64,000 bases of DNA, from assembly GCF_029840635.1 (NCBI RefSeq), contig NZ_JAOCCU010000022.1, positions 43,728 to 107,727 on the forward strand, given 5' to 3'. The DNA comes from Mitsuaria sp. GD03876. Lineage in GTDB: Bacteria > Pseudomonadota > Gammaproteobacteria > Burkholderiales > Burkholderiaceae_C. Each line of letters starts with the position of its first letter. Positions within the stretch are counted from its first letter, which is position 1. A program made the position numbers and the translations under genes. The notes beneath the pieces are model-generated. The model was not told where the DNA came from. It was given only the letters and a program-made list of their open reading frames with translations, and searched no databases. This document shows positions 16,405 through 25,476 of this stretch, piece by piece.

Positions 16405-17529
16405 ATGCATTCCTCCCGTCCCCCTCGCAACGGCGTCACGCTCGCCCGGCTGCTGATCCAGCCCGATGTCGCCAATGTCCGGTTCGCGCGGCAATCGGTG
16501 ATCGACGGATCGGTCGAGCCGATGGGCACCGAACTTCGCTTCCGCTGGAACGAGGGCCTGCGCCGCACGCCGCCGCCGCCGAGTCCCTACGCCACCAGCA
16601 TGCTGCTGAGCCAGGCCTTGCTGGACGGCGCCCTGATGCAGCGCCGGCCCGGCTGCGTGTTCGTCGACATGGACGCGGCCACGCTGCTGAGCCCGATCGC
16701 CGACGTGCTGTGCGGTCCGCTGGGCGCGATCCAGCTGCCTGCCGACATGCCGGTCCAGGAGCCGGTCACGCGCCGCCTGGCGCAGTTGCATGCGCGGGGG
16801 TATCGCTTCGCGATGGCGGGCGTCACCTCGCCCGACGACCCGCGCATGGAGTGGCTGCCGATGATGAGCTTCGTGAAGCTGGACGTGTCCCTGGCGCCGG
16901 TGAGCGCCTGGGCTCCGGTGCAGGCGCTGTCGCGGCAGGGCGGTGTCACGCTGATCGCCGATCGCCTGACCGAACCGGCCGACTACCTGCGGCTCAAGGC
17001 GCTGGGCCTGCGCTACTTCCAGGGCGATCTGCTGATGGTCCCGCAGGAGGAGTTCCCGCGCGCGTTGCCGTGCTGCGACCTGGACACGCTGCAGCGGCTG
17101 TTCCGGCTGGTGCGCCACGGCGCGCCGCACGAGGCGCTGGCGATGACCGCGGCGGCGGACCCGGCGCTGGTGATCCGGCTGCTGATGCTGTACCGCCTCC
17201 AGACGGGCAGGGCGCTGCCCACGACGCTGACCGACACGCTGGCCGCGCTTCCGGAAGCCGTGTTGACCGGCTGGCTGCATGTGCTGCGCACCAGCACCTT
17301 CGACCTCACGCCGGCCAGCCAGAGCTGGTCGCAGGCGGTGCGCGAGCAGATCCACAACTACCGGGCGCGGTTGATCGGCGCCCGGATCTGCGCCAGCCCG
17401 GCGGAACTGGAGGCCAAGGTCTTCGACCTCTATCGGCGCCTGTGCACGTTCGAGCCGCCCGTGCCGTCGCCCTTGATGCTGGCGTTGGCCACCCCACGGC
17501 CGGAGGCTGCCGGCAAGTCATCCGAATGA
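16405..17529 (+). CDS. degenerate EAL plus HDOD-like protein (YuxH-type)
   Basis: Protein of 374 residues. The first 200 residues follow an EAL-domain pattern but the catalytic signature is broken: the expected E-A-L is T-E-L-R-F-R-W (about residues 42-48), and later metal-binding acidic motifs are only partly kept (FVKLDVS; LIADRLTEPADYLRLKALGL; RYFQGDLL). The C-terminal part (about 235-360) looks like an HDOD/YuxH output region (HEALAMTAAADPALVIRLLM). It is therefore probably a signalling scaffold or c-di-GMP receptor rather than an active phosphodiesterase (inferred). It lies 80 bases after the sensor kinase in the same direction. Confidence 0.72.
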   Translation: MHSSRPPRNGVTLARLLIQPDVANVRFARQSVIDGSVEPMGTELRFRWNEGLRRTPPPPSPYATSMLLSQALLDGALMQRRPGCVFVDMDAATLLSPIADVLCGPLGAIQLPADMPVQEPVTRRLAQLHARGYRFAMAGVTSPDDPRMEWLPMMSFVKLDVSLAPVSAWAPVQALSRQGGVTLIADRLTEPADYLRLKALGLRYFQGDLLMVPQEEFPRALPCCDLDTLQRLFRLVRHGAPHEALAMTAAADPALVIRLLMLYRLQTGRALPTTLTDTLAALPEAVLTGWLHVLRTSTFDLTPASQSWSQAVREQIHNYRARLIGARICASPAELEAKVFDLYRRLCTFEPPVPSPLMLALATPRPEAAGKSSE

Positions 17530-17575
17530 CAGGCCGGCGGGCTTTTTCCTGCCGCCGTCAATCGTCAAGATTGAG

Positions 17576-17603
17576 TTAAGAAGGTGTGATGAATGCGTAT
17601 ACT
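17576..17603 (+). promoter_or_regulatory. possible sigma70-type promoter of the toxin-like locus
   Basis: TTAAGA (17576-17581) and TATACT (17598-17603) are separated by 16 bases in the 262-base gap before the SpvB-domain gene. The -10 is good, the -35 moderate. The remaining leader of about 180 bases shows no other feature that I recognise. Confidence 0.4.
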
Positions 17604-17791
17604 CCGCGCCCAACCAGCAGGTCTAGGTGAGACGCGAAGACGTTCCGCCGGATCTGACGCGCGGTGCAACGCCGCGTCGGGGAGAGGGAGAGTCATTCGC
17701 AGGAAAACGCGCGTCCGCTGATCGGACGGTGTGCGTCGTGCCTGCTCGTGCTCGATCCGACCTCGGACGCGGCACGAGGCGGACACAGACG

Positions 17792-18988
17792 ATGCGACAC
17801 GACACGCGATTTCACACCATGACCCTGGCGAGGCTCGCCGCCGTCGCCATCCTGGCGCTGCTGACGACCGGCGGGGTCCGGGCGGAGATGACGACGCCGC
17901 ATGAGTTCTCGGTGAACTCGAGCGGCGCGGCCAGCATCAACGTGCCGATCAAGGTCGTGCCCGGCATCGCCGGGATGGAGCCGCAGCTGAGCCTGTCCTA
18001 CGGCAGCCAGAACGGCAACGGCATGGTCGGCCTGGGCTGGCTGCTGACGGGACCGTCGGCGGTCACGCGCTGTCCCAAGACCGACCTGCATGACGGCGAA
18101 CGCGGCCCGGTGACCTTCGGTCCCGGCGACCGCTACTGCCTGGACGGCCAGCGCCTGCTGCTGGTCAGCGCGGCCAGCACCGACGCCAGCTACGGCCTGG
18201 GCGGCAGCGAATACCGGACCGAGCGCGAGAGCTTCTCCCGCGTCCGCGCGGTCGGTGCCTACGCCGTGGGCTCGAACGCGCCGCAGTCCTGGACCGTCGA
18301 GAGCAAGTCCGGGCTGATCATGCATTTCGGCGGCGACGCCAACAGCATCGTGCGCAGCAACATGGGCTCGGGCATCCCGTCGGCGCAGTACGCGGTGCGC
18401 TGGATGCTGCGACGGATCGAGGACCGCAACGGCAACAGCGTGGACTTCGTCTACTGCGCCGGCGAGGTGCTCGACGACGGCGCGCGCTGTACCGAATCGA
18501 CGCAGTCGACCTGGTCCGGCTCGCACGTGCTGCACTACGTGCGCTACACCAACCGGCCGGGCGCGCCCGGCAACTCGGCGGTGCTGCTGACCTACGAGAC
18601 GCGTCGCGATCGCCTGCTGAGCTTCCACGCCGGCTCGCGCCAGGAGCAGTCGCAGCGCCTGAAGTCGCTCCAGACCTACACGGGTTTCGCCGGTCCCGCC
18701 GCCGCGGACCGCGGCACCCGCGTGCGCACCTACGAGCTGACCTACGAGGCGCTGTCCAACGGCGCCACGCCGGTCCGCGCCACGCGGACCAGCCGTCTCG
18801 CGAGCCTCCAGGAGATCGGCCGCGACGGTTCGCGGCTGCCGCCGCTGCAGTTCAGCCATACCGCCGACCAGGTCTGGGGCCAGGCGACGACCCAACCCGC
18901 CGGCGACGGCGGCGTCGTGCGGCCGCCGGTCGGTGGCAACGACTGCGGCGTCGATCCGCGCACCGGCCGCCGGCTGCTCTGCCCGTGA
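17792..18988 (+). CDS. secreted SpvB-domain protein (TcB N-terminal-like)
   Basis: Protein of 398 residues with a Sec signal peptide (TLARLAAVAILALLTTGGVRA). Its body matches the SpvB / Salmonella virulence plasmid 65-kDa B domain found at the N-terminus of TcB and many RHS-associated proteins: SINVPIKVVPGIAGMEPQLS, LSYGSQNGNGMVGLGWLL, and the repeated SG(L/I)I-x-FG and W-x-L-x-x-I-x-D-x-x-GN patterns. Known members are 1000-2000 residues; this one stops where the FG-GAP/VCBS part would begin, and that part is encoded by the next gene. ATG 17792 has an AGGCGGA upstream; ATG 17819 is an alternative. Likely cooperates with the next two gene products. Confidence 0.82.
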   Translation: MRHDTRFHTMTLARLAAVAILALLTTGGVRAEMTTPHEFSVNSSGAASINVPIKVVPGIAGMEPQLSLSYGSQNGNGMVGLGWLLTGPSAVTRCPKTDLHDGERGPVTFGPGDRYCLDGQRLLLVSAASTDASYGLGGSEYRTERESFSRVRAVGAYAVGSNAPQSWTVESKSGLIMHFGGDANSIVRSNMGSGIPSAQYAVRWMLRRIEDRNGNSVDFVYCAGEVLDDGARCTESTQSTWSGSHVLHYVRYTNRPGAPGNSAVLLTYETRRDRLLSFHAGSRQEQSQRLKSLQTYTGFAGPAAADRGTRVRTYELTYEALSNGATPVRATRTSRLASLQEIGRDGSRLPPLQFSHTADQVWGQATTQPAGDGGVVRPPVGGNDCGVDPRTGRRLLCP

Positions 18989-18996
18989 GGACGTCC

Positions 18997-21480
18997 ATGG
19001 TTCACGTTCCCGCCTTCCCGGTCCCTTCCTCGTCCGCGAGTCCCCTCATGGCCATCGCTTCCGCACTTCTCCAGCGCTTGTCGCCGCTCGCGATGCGGCG
19101 CTCGCTCCCATGGCTGTCCGCGCTGCTGATGGCGCCGCTGCTGATGCTGGTGCTGGCCTTGTCCGCGCCGGGCGCGCAGGCGCAGTCGCCACAGTCCTAC
19201 GTGCGCGAGGGCTTCAACAACGTCGGCGCGAAGGAAGGGCGCTACTGGGTCGACATCAACAACGACGCCCGCGACGACCTGTGTTTCCTGGTCGACAACA
19301 CGCGGCTGGATTGCTACCTGTCGGACGGCGCGGTGCTTGCGTCCTCGCCGGTCAGCTTCGGACAGGTCGGCTGGACCTTCCCGGAGACGGTGCGCTGGGT
19401 CGACCAGAACGGCGACGGCAAGGTCGACTTCTGCAAGGTCGCCGAGCGCGAGGGTGGCGCGGGCTTCGCCGTCGAATGCCGGCTGGGCACGGATTTCCTT
19501 TGGGGCACGGTGTCCGATCCGGTCGGTCCGACCCACGTGCGCTACATGCCGTTCGTGAATCGTCCGGGTCCTGTCGAGCGCGGTGATTTCACCTTCGCCG
19601 ACCTCGACGGCGACAACCGCACCGACTACTGCGTGCTGATCAAGACCGGCGGCGGCAGCAGCCGGATCGAATGCACGATGGCCAGCACCGGTGGCTTCAC
19701 GCTGCTGCCCAACTGGGGCACGGTGGCGCTGTCCGACGTCTCCATCGAGGACCTGCGCAAGGGCGGCTTCCACGACGTCAACGGCGACGGCTACCAGGAC
19801 TACTGCTTCATCTGGAAGAACGCGACGCGCTGCCTGCTGGGCACGAAGAACGGTCCGTTCACCGGCGGCGAGTCGCGCTCGACCGACCTCGGTCCCGGCA
19901 ACGAGGAGTCGGGCTCCGCCTTCATCGACATCAACGGCGACGGCAAGACCGACTACTGCCGCGCGACCAACACCTCGGGCCAGCGCCGCATCGCCTGCCG
20001 GCTGTCGATGGGCCTGGGCTGGCTGGGCAGCGACGTGGTCACGGAACCGACCGACACCGGCTGGTTCGCGCGCTGGTGGGTCGACGTCAACGGCGACGGC
20101 AACCCGGACTACTGCCGAGCCGTCGGCGGCGGCAATCCGCATGAGAACGAGTGGCAGAACTCGACCAACTCGATGCTGTGCCGCTTGACCTCGGGCGACG
20201 CGCAGGTCTTCGCCAACTCGGACGTGCAGCTGCATTGGCAGAACTTCGGCATCCCGGATACGGGGCGCGGCTTCTGCGACATGTTCGGCAACGGCGTGTC
20301 GACCTTCTGCCGCATCACGATGCGCACGGAGGAGATCCCGAACACCGAGACCTGCAACGAGAACGGCTGCTGGAACCAGACCCGCGAGGTCTACGGCGTG
20401 ATCGCCGGTTTCCCCGACCAGCGCCTGCCCGAACCGCCGCTGCTGACGCAGTTCAGCGATGGCGTCGGCGCGGAGACGCGCATTGGTTATGCCCCGATGA
20501 GCAGCAGCCGCGTGTACTACCGTAGCGGCTATGGCGAGGCCAGCGCGGTCGCGCGCAAGGACGGCTCGCTGATCCTGCAGCCGCGGCAGCCGGTGGTGTT
20601 CGAGACCCGCGCCTGGCGCGAGGGCACGAACCAGCGCCTGACCGGCAATGCGCGCTATTACTACAAGGACCTGCGCCACAGCCCGCTGCTGGGCTCGCAG
20701 GGCTTCGCCGAGCGCTGGATGCTGACCGAGGGCACCAACTCGATCGAGCACCTGGCCTACTTCCAGGGCCTGGGCAACCGCAACGGCCTGGGGCCCGGCC
20801 CCAGCGGCAACGACGACGTCGATGGCTCGACCAAGGGCGACTACCGCGAGGTGGGCCAGATGCGCATCCAGCGGCGCTTCGCGATGACGGGCAGCAAGCC
20901 CGGGCAGGTGCCGGGCAGCCAACTGGGCACGGCGCTGGGCCACATCCTGAACACCATCGCGGCGACGCCCAGCGGCGGTGACCTGAACACCGCCGACTAC
21001 CTGCTGACCCAGCTCACCGTCAACCGGCTGGGCGACACCGTGCCGGCGAATCCGCGAATGCGCTTCGCCACGACGACCACGACCGACAAATGGGACCTCG
21101 ATGGCGCGACGCGCGTGCGGCTGCCGCTGCAGACGGTGCGCACGACGGTCGACGTTTACGGCAATGTCTCCGAGGTCGTGCAGGAAACGAAGATCCTGGA
21201 AGGCGCCGGGACCGGCCTGACCTGGCGCAAGTCGACGGTCAACACCTACCAGGACAACCTCGACGCGTGGATGCTGGGCCGCCTGACGCGCAGCACGGTG
21301 ACCAGCGTGGCGCCGACGCCGGAACAGCAGCTCCAGATGCATGGCGCTCCGAACGTGGGCACCTCGCCGCACGCGGCGGAGGTGTTCTCGACGATGCCGC
21401 CCAAGGGTCAGACGCCGCCGCCCAGCCAGATCTCGCCGGCCGTGCTCTCGGCCATCCTCCAACTGCTGCTGGAGGACTGA
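18997..21480 (+). CDS. secreted protein with cysteine-paired FG-GAP/VCBS-like repeats, TcB-middle-like
   Basis: Protein of 827 residues (ATG 18997, GAGG six bases upstream; GTG 18985 is also in frame). A signal peptide ends near SAPGAQA|QSPQ. Then follow about seven repeats with a D-x-[ND]-x-D-x-x-x-D-[YF]-C calcium-loop pattern (VDINNDARDDLCFLV, VDQNGDGKVDFCK, DLDGDNRTDYCV, DVNGDGYQDYC, DINGDGKTDYC, DVNGDGNPDYC and a weak seventh). Each carries a second cysteine 10-30 residues later. The C-terminal half (LTQFSDGVGAETRIGYAPM; KDLRHSPLLGSQGFAE) resembles the TcdB middle domain that leads into RHS repeats. It starts 8 bases after the SpvB-domain gene and ends just before the RHS gene. Confidence 0.82.
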   Translation: MVHVPAFPVPSSSASPLMAIASALLQRLSPLAMRRSLPWLSALLMAPLLMLVLALSAPGAQAQSPQSYVREGFNNVGAKEGRYWVDINNDARDDLCFLVDNTRLDCYLSDGAVLASSPVSFGQVGWTFPETVRWVDQNGDGKVDFCKVAEREGGAGFAVECRLGTDFLWGTVSDPVGPTHVRYMPFVNRPGPVERGDFTFADLDGDNRTDYCVLIKTGGGSSRIECTMASTGGFTLLPNWGTVALSDVSIEDLRKGGFHDVNGDGYQDYCFIWKNATRCLLGTKNGPFTGGESRSTDLGPGNEESGSAFIDINGDGKTDYCRATNTSGQRRIACRLSMGLGWLGSDVVTEPTDTGWFARWWVDVNGDGNPDYCRAVGGGNPHENEWQNSTNSMLCRLTSGDAQVFANSDVQLHWQNFGIPDTGRGFCDMFGNGVSTFCRITMRTEEIPNTETCNENGCWNQTREVYGVIAGFPDQRLPEPPLLTQFSDGVGAETRIGYAPMSSSRVYYRSGYGEASAVARKDGSLILQPRQPVVFETRAWREGTNQRLTGNARYYYKDLRHSPLLGSQGFAERWMLTEGTNSIEHLAYFQGLGNRNGLGPGPSGNDDVDGSTKGDYREVGQMRIQRRFAMTGSKPGQVPGSQLGTALGHILNTIAATPSGGDLNTADYLLTQLTVNRLGDTVPANPRMRFATTTTTDKWDLDGATRVRLPLQTVRTTVDVYGNVSEVVQETKILEGAGTGLTWRKSTVNTYQDNLDAWMLGRLTRSTVTSVAPTPEQQLQMHGAPNVGTSPHAAEVFSTMPPKGQTPPPSQISPAVLSAILQLLLED

Positions 21481-21481
21481 C

Positions 21482-24400
21482 ATGAGCCGCAAGGATGTCC
21501 CGATGCCCATGAACCGAGTCCTGCGCGGCGTGCTGCGCGCGATCGCCGCGACGCTGCCGGCCTGGTCGGTGTCCGCCGCGCTGGCGCAGAGCCAGGTGAC
21601 GCGCACCGTCGCTTACGAGTACCACCCGATCACCGGACAGCTGATCAAGGAGACCGTCGAACCCGGCTCGACCGACTGCGTGCTGACCGAGCACCAGCTC
21701 GATGCCTACGGCAACCGCAAGCTGACGACGACCAGCTCGTGCAGCCCGTCCGGCGCGAACTTCGTGCCGCGCGCGACGCAGTACGTGTATGCCGCGCAGA
21801 ACGGGCACGGGGAGGGCGCGTTTGTTACTGCGCTGCGGGTTGGCAAGCCGGGCCTGGACGCCAACCCGGCGCTGGCGATGAGCCGTGCATCCAATCGGAT
21901 CGATCCGGGCACTGGGCAGCCACTGGACAAGACGATCGAGGCCGATGCCGGCCGCCACCTGACGACGCGCGTCGAGTACGACGGCTTCGGTCGCGTGAAA
22001 CGACAGTACACGCCGGTGAGCCGCGACGGTTCGGGTGCTAGTGTCGATGGCTACGTGGACACGCGCCGGGTCTATTGCCTGGGGCCCATGAAGACGGCGC
22101 AGGCTGGTGAGCTGGCCGCCTGCCTGGACATCCGCTCGCTCGGCACGATCCCGGTGGACTACCGATCGCGGCTCAACACCGACGGCCAGGGCAATCCGGT
22201 GGCCACGGTGGCGCCGACGATCGTCTCCGCCTACTACCTCGAGACGCAGTCCTACGGGCCGTCGGGCGAGGCGGCCGGTCCGCCTTCCCGTGTGCATTAC
22301 GACAGCCTGCACCGCGAGGTCGCCAAGGAAATCCGTCACTTCAGCGGCAAGTGGGTGATGGAGTTGACTGCCTATGACGAGCTGGGTCTGGTCGTGGCGG
22401 GATGGAACAACTTCTACGGGCGCGACGTATCCGGAGCGGTGACGCCGGGTAACGCGGACGACCACCGGCAATGGACGGTCGCGTTCGACCTGATGCATCG
22501 CGCGGTCCACCAGCGCGGTTATTGGCGAGGGGCCGAGAACGGATCGCGGCTCGAGCGTGACCAGCTGACGATCTTCCGTGGGCTCGAGTCGATCGCGGAA
22601 ATCCCCGCTGGATCGACGCCGGACCAGGTGTCGAGGCAGACGATCGCGCGCAAGGATGCGCAGGGCCTCGTGGTCCAGACCGTCGACGCCTACGGCGCGA
22701 CGCTGAATACTGCTTATGACGCGGTCGGCAATCCCGTGCGCATCGTGGATGCGATGAGCAACACGACCGCCATCGCCTATTCGCCGGGGCATGCGCGCTT
22801 CCGGGTCGAGATGAGCGATCCCAGCATCGGCACCTGGAAGTACGAGTACGACGGGTTGGGTCAGCTGCGCCGGCAGATTGACGGCAAGAGACAACCGACC
22901 TCGCTCGATTACGACGAACTCGGCCGGATGACGGCCAAGCGCAACGCGGACCTGAACACCGTCTGGTACCACGATCGAACTTCGGCAGGGCAGCCCTGCG
23001 CCTCCGGGCACAACCGCCTTTGTGAAGTCGCTTCGGGGGCGGATCCCGCCAATCCGGCGTTGCCAAAGGTCGCGCACTACCGGATGAGCTATGACTCGCT
23101 GGCACGCCTCGCCGAGACGGCCCTGGGCACCGGCGACCGGACCTTTGTCAGCAGCGCGGCATACGACGGCTTGGGCCGCGTGGCGCGGCAGAGCTATCCG
23201 ACCGGCTTCGCGGTGAGCTATGGCTACGCCGGCCCCAGCGATCCGGTGCCAGGTGTGTTGGTGCGTGTTGCGGATGCGGCGAATGCGGCTCGCGTGTTCT
23301 GGCAGATCGACGGCCTGGCGCGCAGTGATGTGTTCAATTCACGTGGCCAGTTGCTCAAGTCCCGCTTGGGCAACGGTGTCGAGTCCGCCCACAACATGGA
23401 CCCGCTGTCGGGCAAGGCATTCCGCTTGTTCGCGACGAATGGCGCTGGGGACTGGGTCCTGAATCATCGCTACACGTACGACAAAGTCGCGAACATCGTG
23501 ACAAGGGAGGAAGCCTGGCGGGCCGTGATGGACGAGTTCCAGTACGACCGGCTGAATCGCTTGACGCATCATCAGCTGCGCTCGGGCAGCGATGCGGGCG
23601 CGACGCGTGCGGTTGGAGTGACCTACAACGCGCTGGGCAGCATCCTGAGCAAGGAAGACGTCGGCGGCTACCGCTACAACGCGGCGGGCGCGTCGCAACC
23701 CTTCGCAGTGAAGTCGGCGGGCGGTAGCGACTACTTCTACGACGACAACGGGCAGTTGACCTCGGTGACGGGCGTGCAGCGGCGCACGAACACGTGGACC
23801 GCGTTCAATCGGCCCGCGACGATGAGCTACGGCAGCAACAAGGTCACGTTTCTGTATGACGGCGACTACAAACGACTGCGCGAGGACTTCTACTCGGCCG
23901 GGATGCTCCAGCGACGCGTGTTCCAGCTGCATCCGGACAGCGCGGGCGGCCTTTCGTACGAGCGTGAGGACGTCGTCGCGGGCCCGAATGCACGGACGGA
24001 GCATCGACATTACGTGAGCATTGGCGGCGAGGTGGTCGCCGTCGTGAAGACCTTGGGTGAAGGCGCCGGCGCCGGCGCCGTCCAGGCCGATCCGAAGTTG
24101 CTGAACTACTGGCACAAGGACGCGCTGGGCTCGATCGTGGCCGTCAGCGATGCGAACGGCCAGGTGATCGAGCGCGCGCTGTTCGACCCGTGGGGACGGC
24201 GTCAGGCGTCGACCGGTGCGGAAATGGCCCTGACGGATGGGCCGGCGCATGGCGACCGAGGCTTCACTGGCCACGAGCACCTGGACGAGCTTGCGTTGGT
24301 GCACATGAACGGGCGCCTGTACGACCCGCTGCTCGGTCGCTTCATCAGTGCCGATCCGCTGATCCAGGATCCGACGCTGCTGCAGGGCTACAACCGCTAC

Positions 24401-25471
24401 AGCTACGTGTTGAACAACCCGTTGATCTACCGCGATCCGACGGGCGAGTGGTGGCAGATTCCGGTCTTCGTCGTGGGCTTCGTGCTGGCCCAGGAGGGCA
24501 ACCAGTACTGGCGCATGGCCGGTCAGATCATGATGATGGCCGCGCTGTCAGGGGCGGGGAAGGCCGGAGGCTTGGTGGAGAGCGGTCTGGGCTCGGTGAG
24601 CCAGACCTTCGCGCACGGTGGGCTTGGCAATGCCGTGGTGTCAGCCGGTGTCGCAACTGCATTGACGCCGGGTGCGACGGTGGAATCGATCGCGCAGTCG
24701 ATGCTTTTCGCCGCGGCCTTCAACGTGGTCGGCGCGGAGACGCTGAACAAGTCCATTCCCGCGAAGATGCTTGCCCACGCTGTGGTGGGATGCCTGCAGG
24801 GTGCGGCCACTGGCGGCTCGTGTGGTCCAAGCGCGCTATCGGGGGTAGTTGGCAAGGGCTTCAGCGAAGCGACGAGTGGCCTGGACCTGCACTGGGCAGT
24901 CGAAGGCACCATGACGATGGTGGCGGGCGGAACCGCCTCCGTGGTCGGCGGAGGAAAGTTCGCGAGCGGCGCCGCCCAGGCTGGCTTTGCCTACCTCTTC
25001 AACAACCTCAGCAAGCATGGCCGGTCCCTTGCGAGGTTGGCGGGAAAGGGGGCCCAGTACCTGTCCGATGTCCTGCTTGAGGCTGGCGCCGAACCCATCC
25101 ACAGCAACCTCCACCTGCGCGCGAATGGCGTTCACGCGATCGCTGACGGCGTGTTCCAGTTCAAGGGTGCCGACTTCTTCCATGTGGCGGAGGTGAAGCT
25201 CGGGGAAGGCGATTTCACGAAGAATCAGCGTATTGTCTACAAGGCGTTGGCCAAGGGCGAGGACATCGAAATGTGGGGGACCGGCGCCGACAAGCTGGGT
25301 GCGCGCCTGGGTCTCAAGCCGGATGCGAAGGGCGTTTACAAGGTGCCTGCTGGCAAACTACAGATCGAGGTGTTCACCTTTACGCAGCAGGGTGCCCCGA
25401 CACCCTCGCGAAGCAAGATCATGAACGACGCCTTGAAGAAGGGTGTCAACGCCCGAGGCGGGCTGGACTGA
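21482..25471 (+). CDS. RHS-repeat polymorphic toxin with PD-(D/E)XK-like C-terminal nuclease domain
   Basis: Protein of 1329 residues with an N-terminal signal-like segment (VLRGVLRAIAATLPAWSVSA). YD/RHS repeats fill most of the chain (for example VEYDGFGRVKRQY, YEYDGLGQLRRQIDGKR, LDYDELGRMTAKRN). The RHS core ends with the usual GYNRYSYVLNNPLIYRDPTG near residue 989, where polymorphic toxin tips begin. A glycine/alanine-rich pre-toxin region follows (AHAVVGCLQGAATGGSCG). The last 150 residues contain ADGVFQF (Asp1222), VAEVKLGEG (Glu1237, Lys1239) and FTKNQ (Gln1249), spaced like a restriction-endonuclease-fold active site. I infer a DNA- or RNA-cleaving toxin. The adjacent gene, 5 bases on, would be its immunity gene. 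Confidence 0.85.
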   Translation: MSRKDVPMPMNRVLRGVLRAIAATLPAWSVSAALAQSQVTRTVAYEYHPITGQLIKETVEPGSTDCVLTEHQLDAYGNRKLTTTSSCSPSGANFVPRATQYVYAAQNGHGEGAFVTALRVGKPGLDANPALAMSRASNRIDPGTGQPLDKTIEADAGRHLTTRVEYDGFGRVKRQYTPVSRDGSGASVDGYVDTRRVYCLGPMKTAQAGELAACLDIRSLGTIPVDYRSRLNTDGQGNPVATVAPTIVSAYYLETQSYGPSGEAAGPPSRVHYDSLHREVAKEIRHFSGKWVMELTAYDELGLVVAGWNNFYGRDVSGAVTPGNADDHRQWTVAFDLMHRAVHQRGYWRGAENGSRLERDQLTIFRGLESIAEIPAGSTPDQVSRQTIARKDAQGLVVQTVDAYGATLNTAYDAVGNPVRIVDAMSNTTAIAYSPGHARFRVEMSDPSIGTWKYEYDGLGQLRRQIDGKRQPTSLDYDELGRMTAKRNADLNTVWYHDRTSAGQPCASGHNRLCEVASGADPANPALPKVAHYRMSYDSLARLAETALGTGDRTFVSSAAYDGLGRVARQSYPTGFAVSYGYAGPSDPVPGVLVRVADAANAARVFWQIDGLARSDVFNSRGQLLKSRLGNGVESAHNMDPLSGKAFRLFATNGAGDWVLNHRYTYDKVANIVTREEAWRAVMDEFQYDRLNRLTHHQLRSGSDAGATRAVGVTYNALGSILSKEDVGGYRYNAAGASQPFAVKSAGGSDYFYDDNGQLTSVTGVQRRTNTWTAFNRPATMSYGSNKVTFLYDGDYKRLREDFYSAGMLQRRVFQLHPDSAGGLSYEREDVVAGPNARTEHRHYVSIGGEVVAVVKTLGEGAGAGAVQADPKLLNYWHKDALGSIVAVSDANGQVIERALFDPWGRRQASTGAEMALTDGPAHGDRGFTGHEHLDELALVHMNGRLYDPLLGRFISADPLIQDPTLLQGYNRYSYVLNNPLIYRDPTGEWWQIPVFVVGFVLAQEGNQYWRMAGQIMMMAALSGAGKAGGLVESGLGSVSQTFAHGGLGNAVVSAGVATALTPGATVESIAQSMLFAAAFNVVGAETLNKSIPAKMLAHAVVGCLQGAATGGSCGPSALSGVVGKGFSEATSGLDLHWAVEGTMTMVAGGTASVVGGGKFASGAAQAGFAYLFNNLSKHGRSLARLAGKGAQYLSDVLLEAGAEPIHSNLHLRANGVHAIADGVFQFKGADFFHVAEVKLGEGDFTKNQRIVYKALAKGEDIEMWGTGADKLGARLGLKPDAKGVYKVPAGKLQIEVFTFTQQGAPTPSRSKIMNDALKKGVNARGGLD

Positions 25472-25476
25472 GCGGC

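Noticed and set aside
17792..21480. SpvB-domain gene as a frameshifted pseudogene of one long TcB gene
   Set aside because: The second frame has its own ribosome site and complete signal peptide directly after the first stop, which a simple frameshift would not create.
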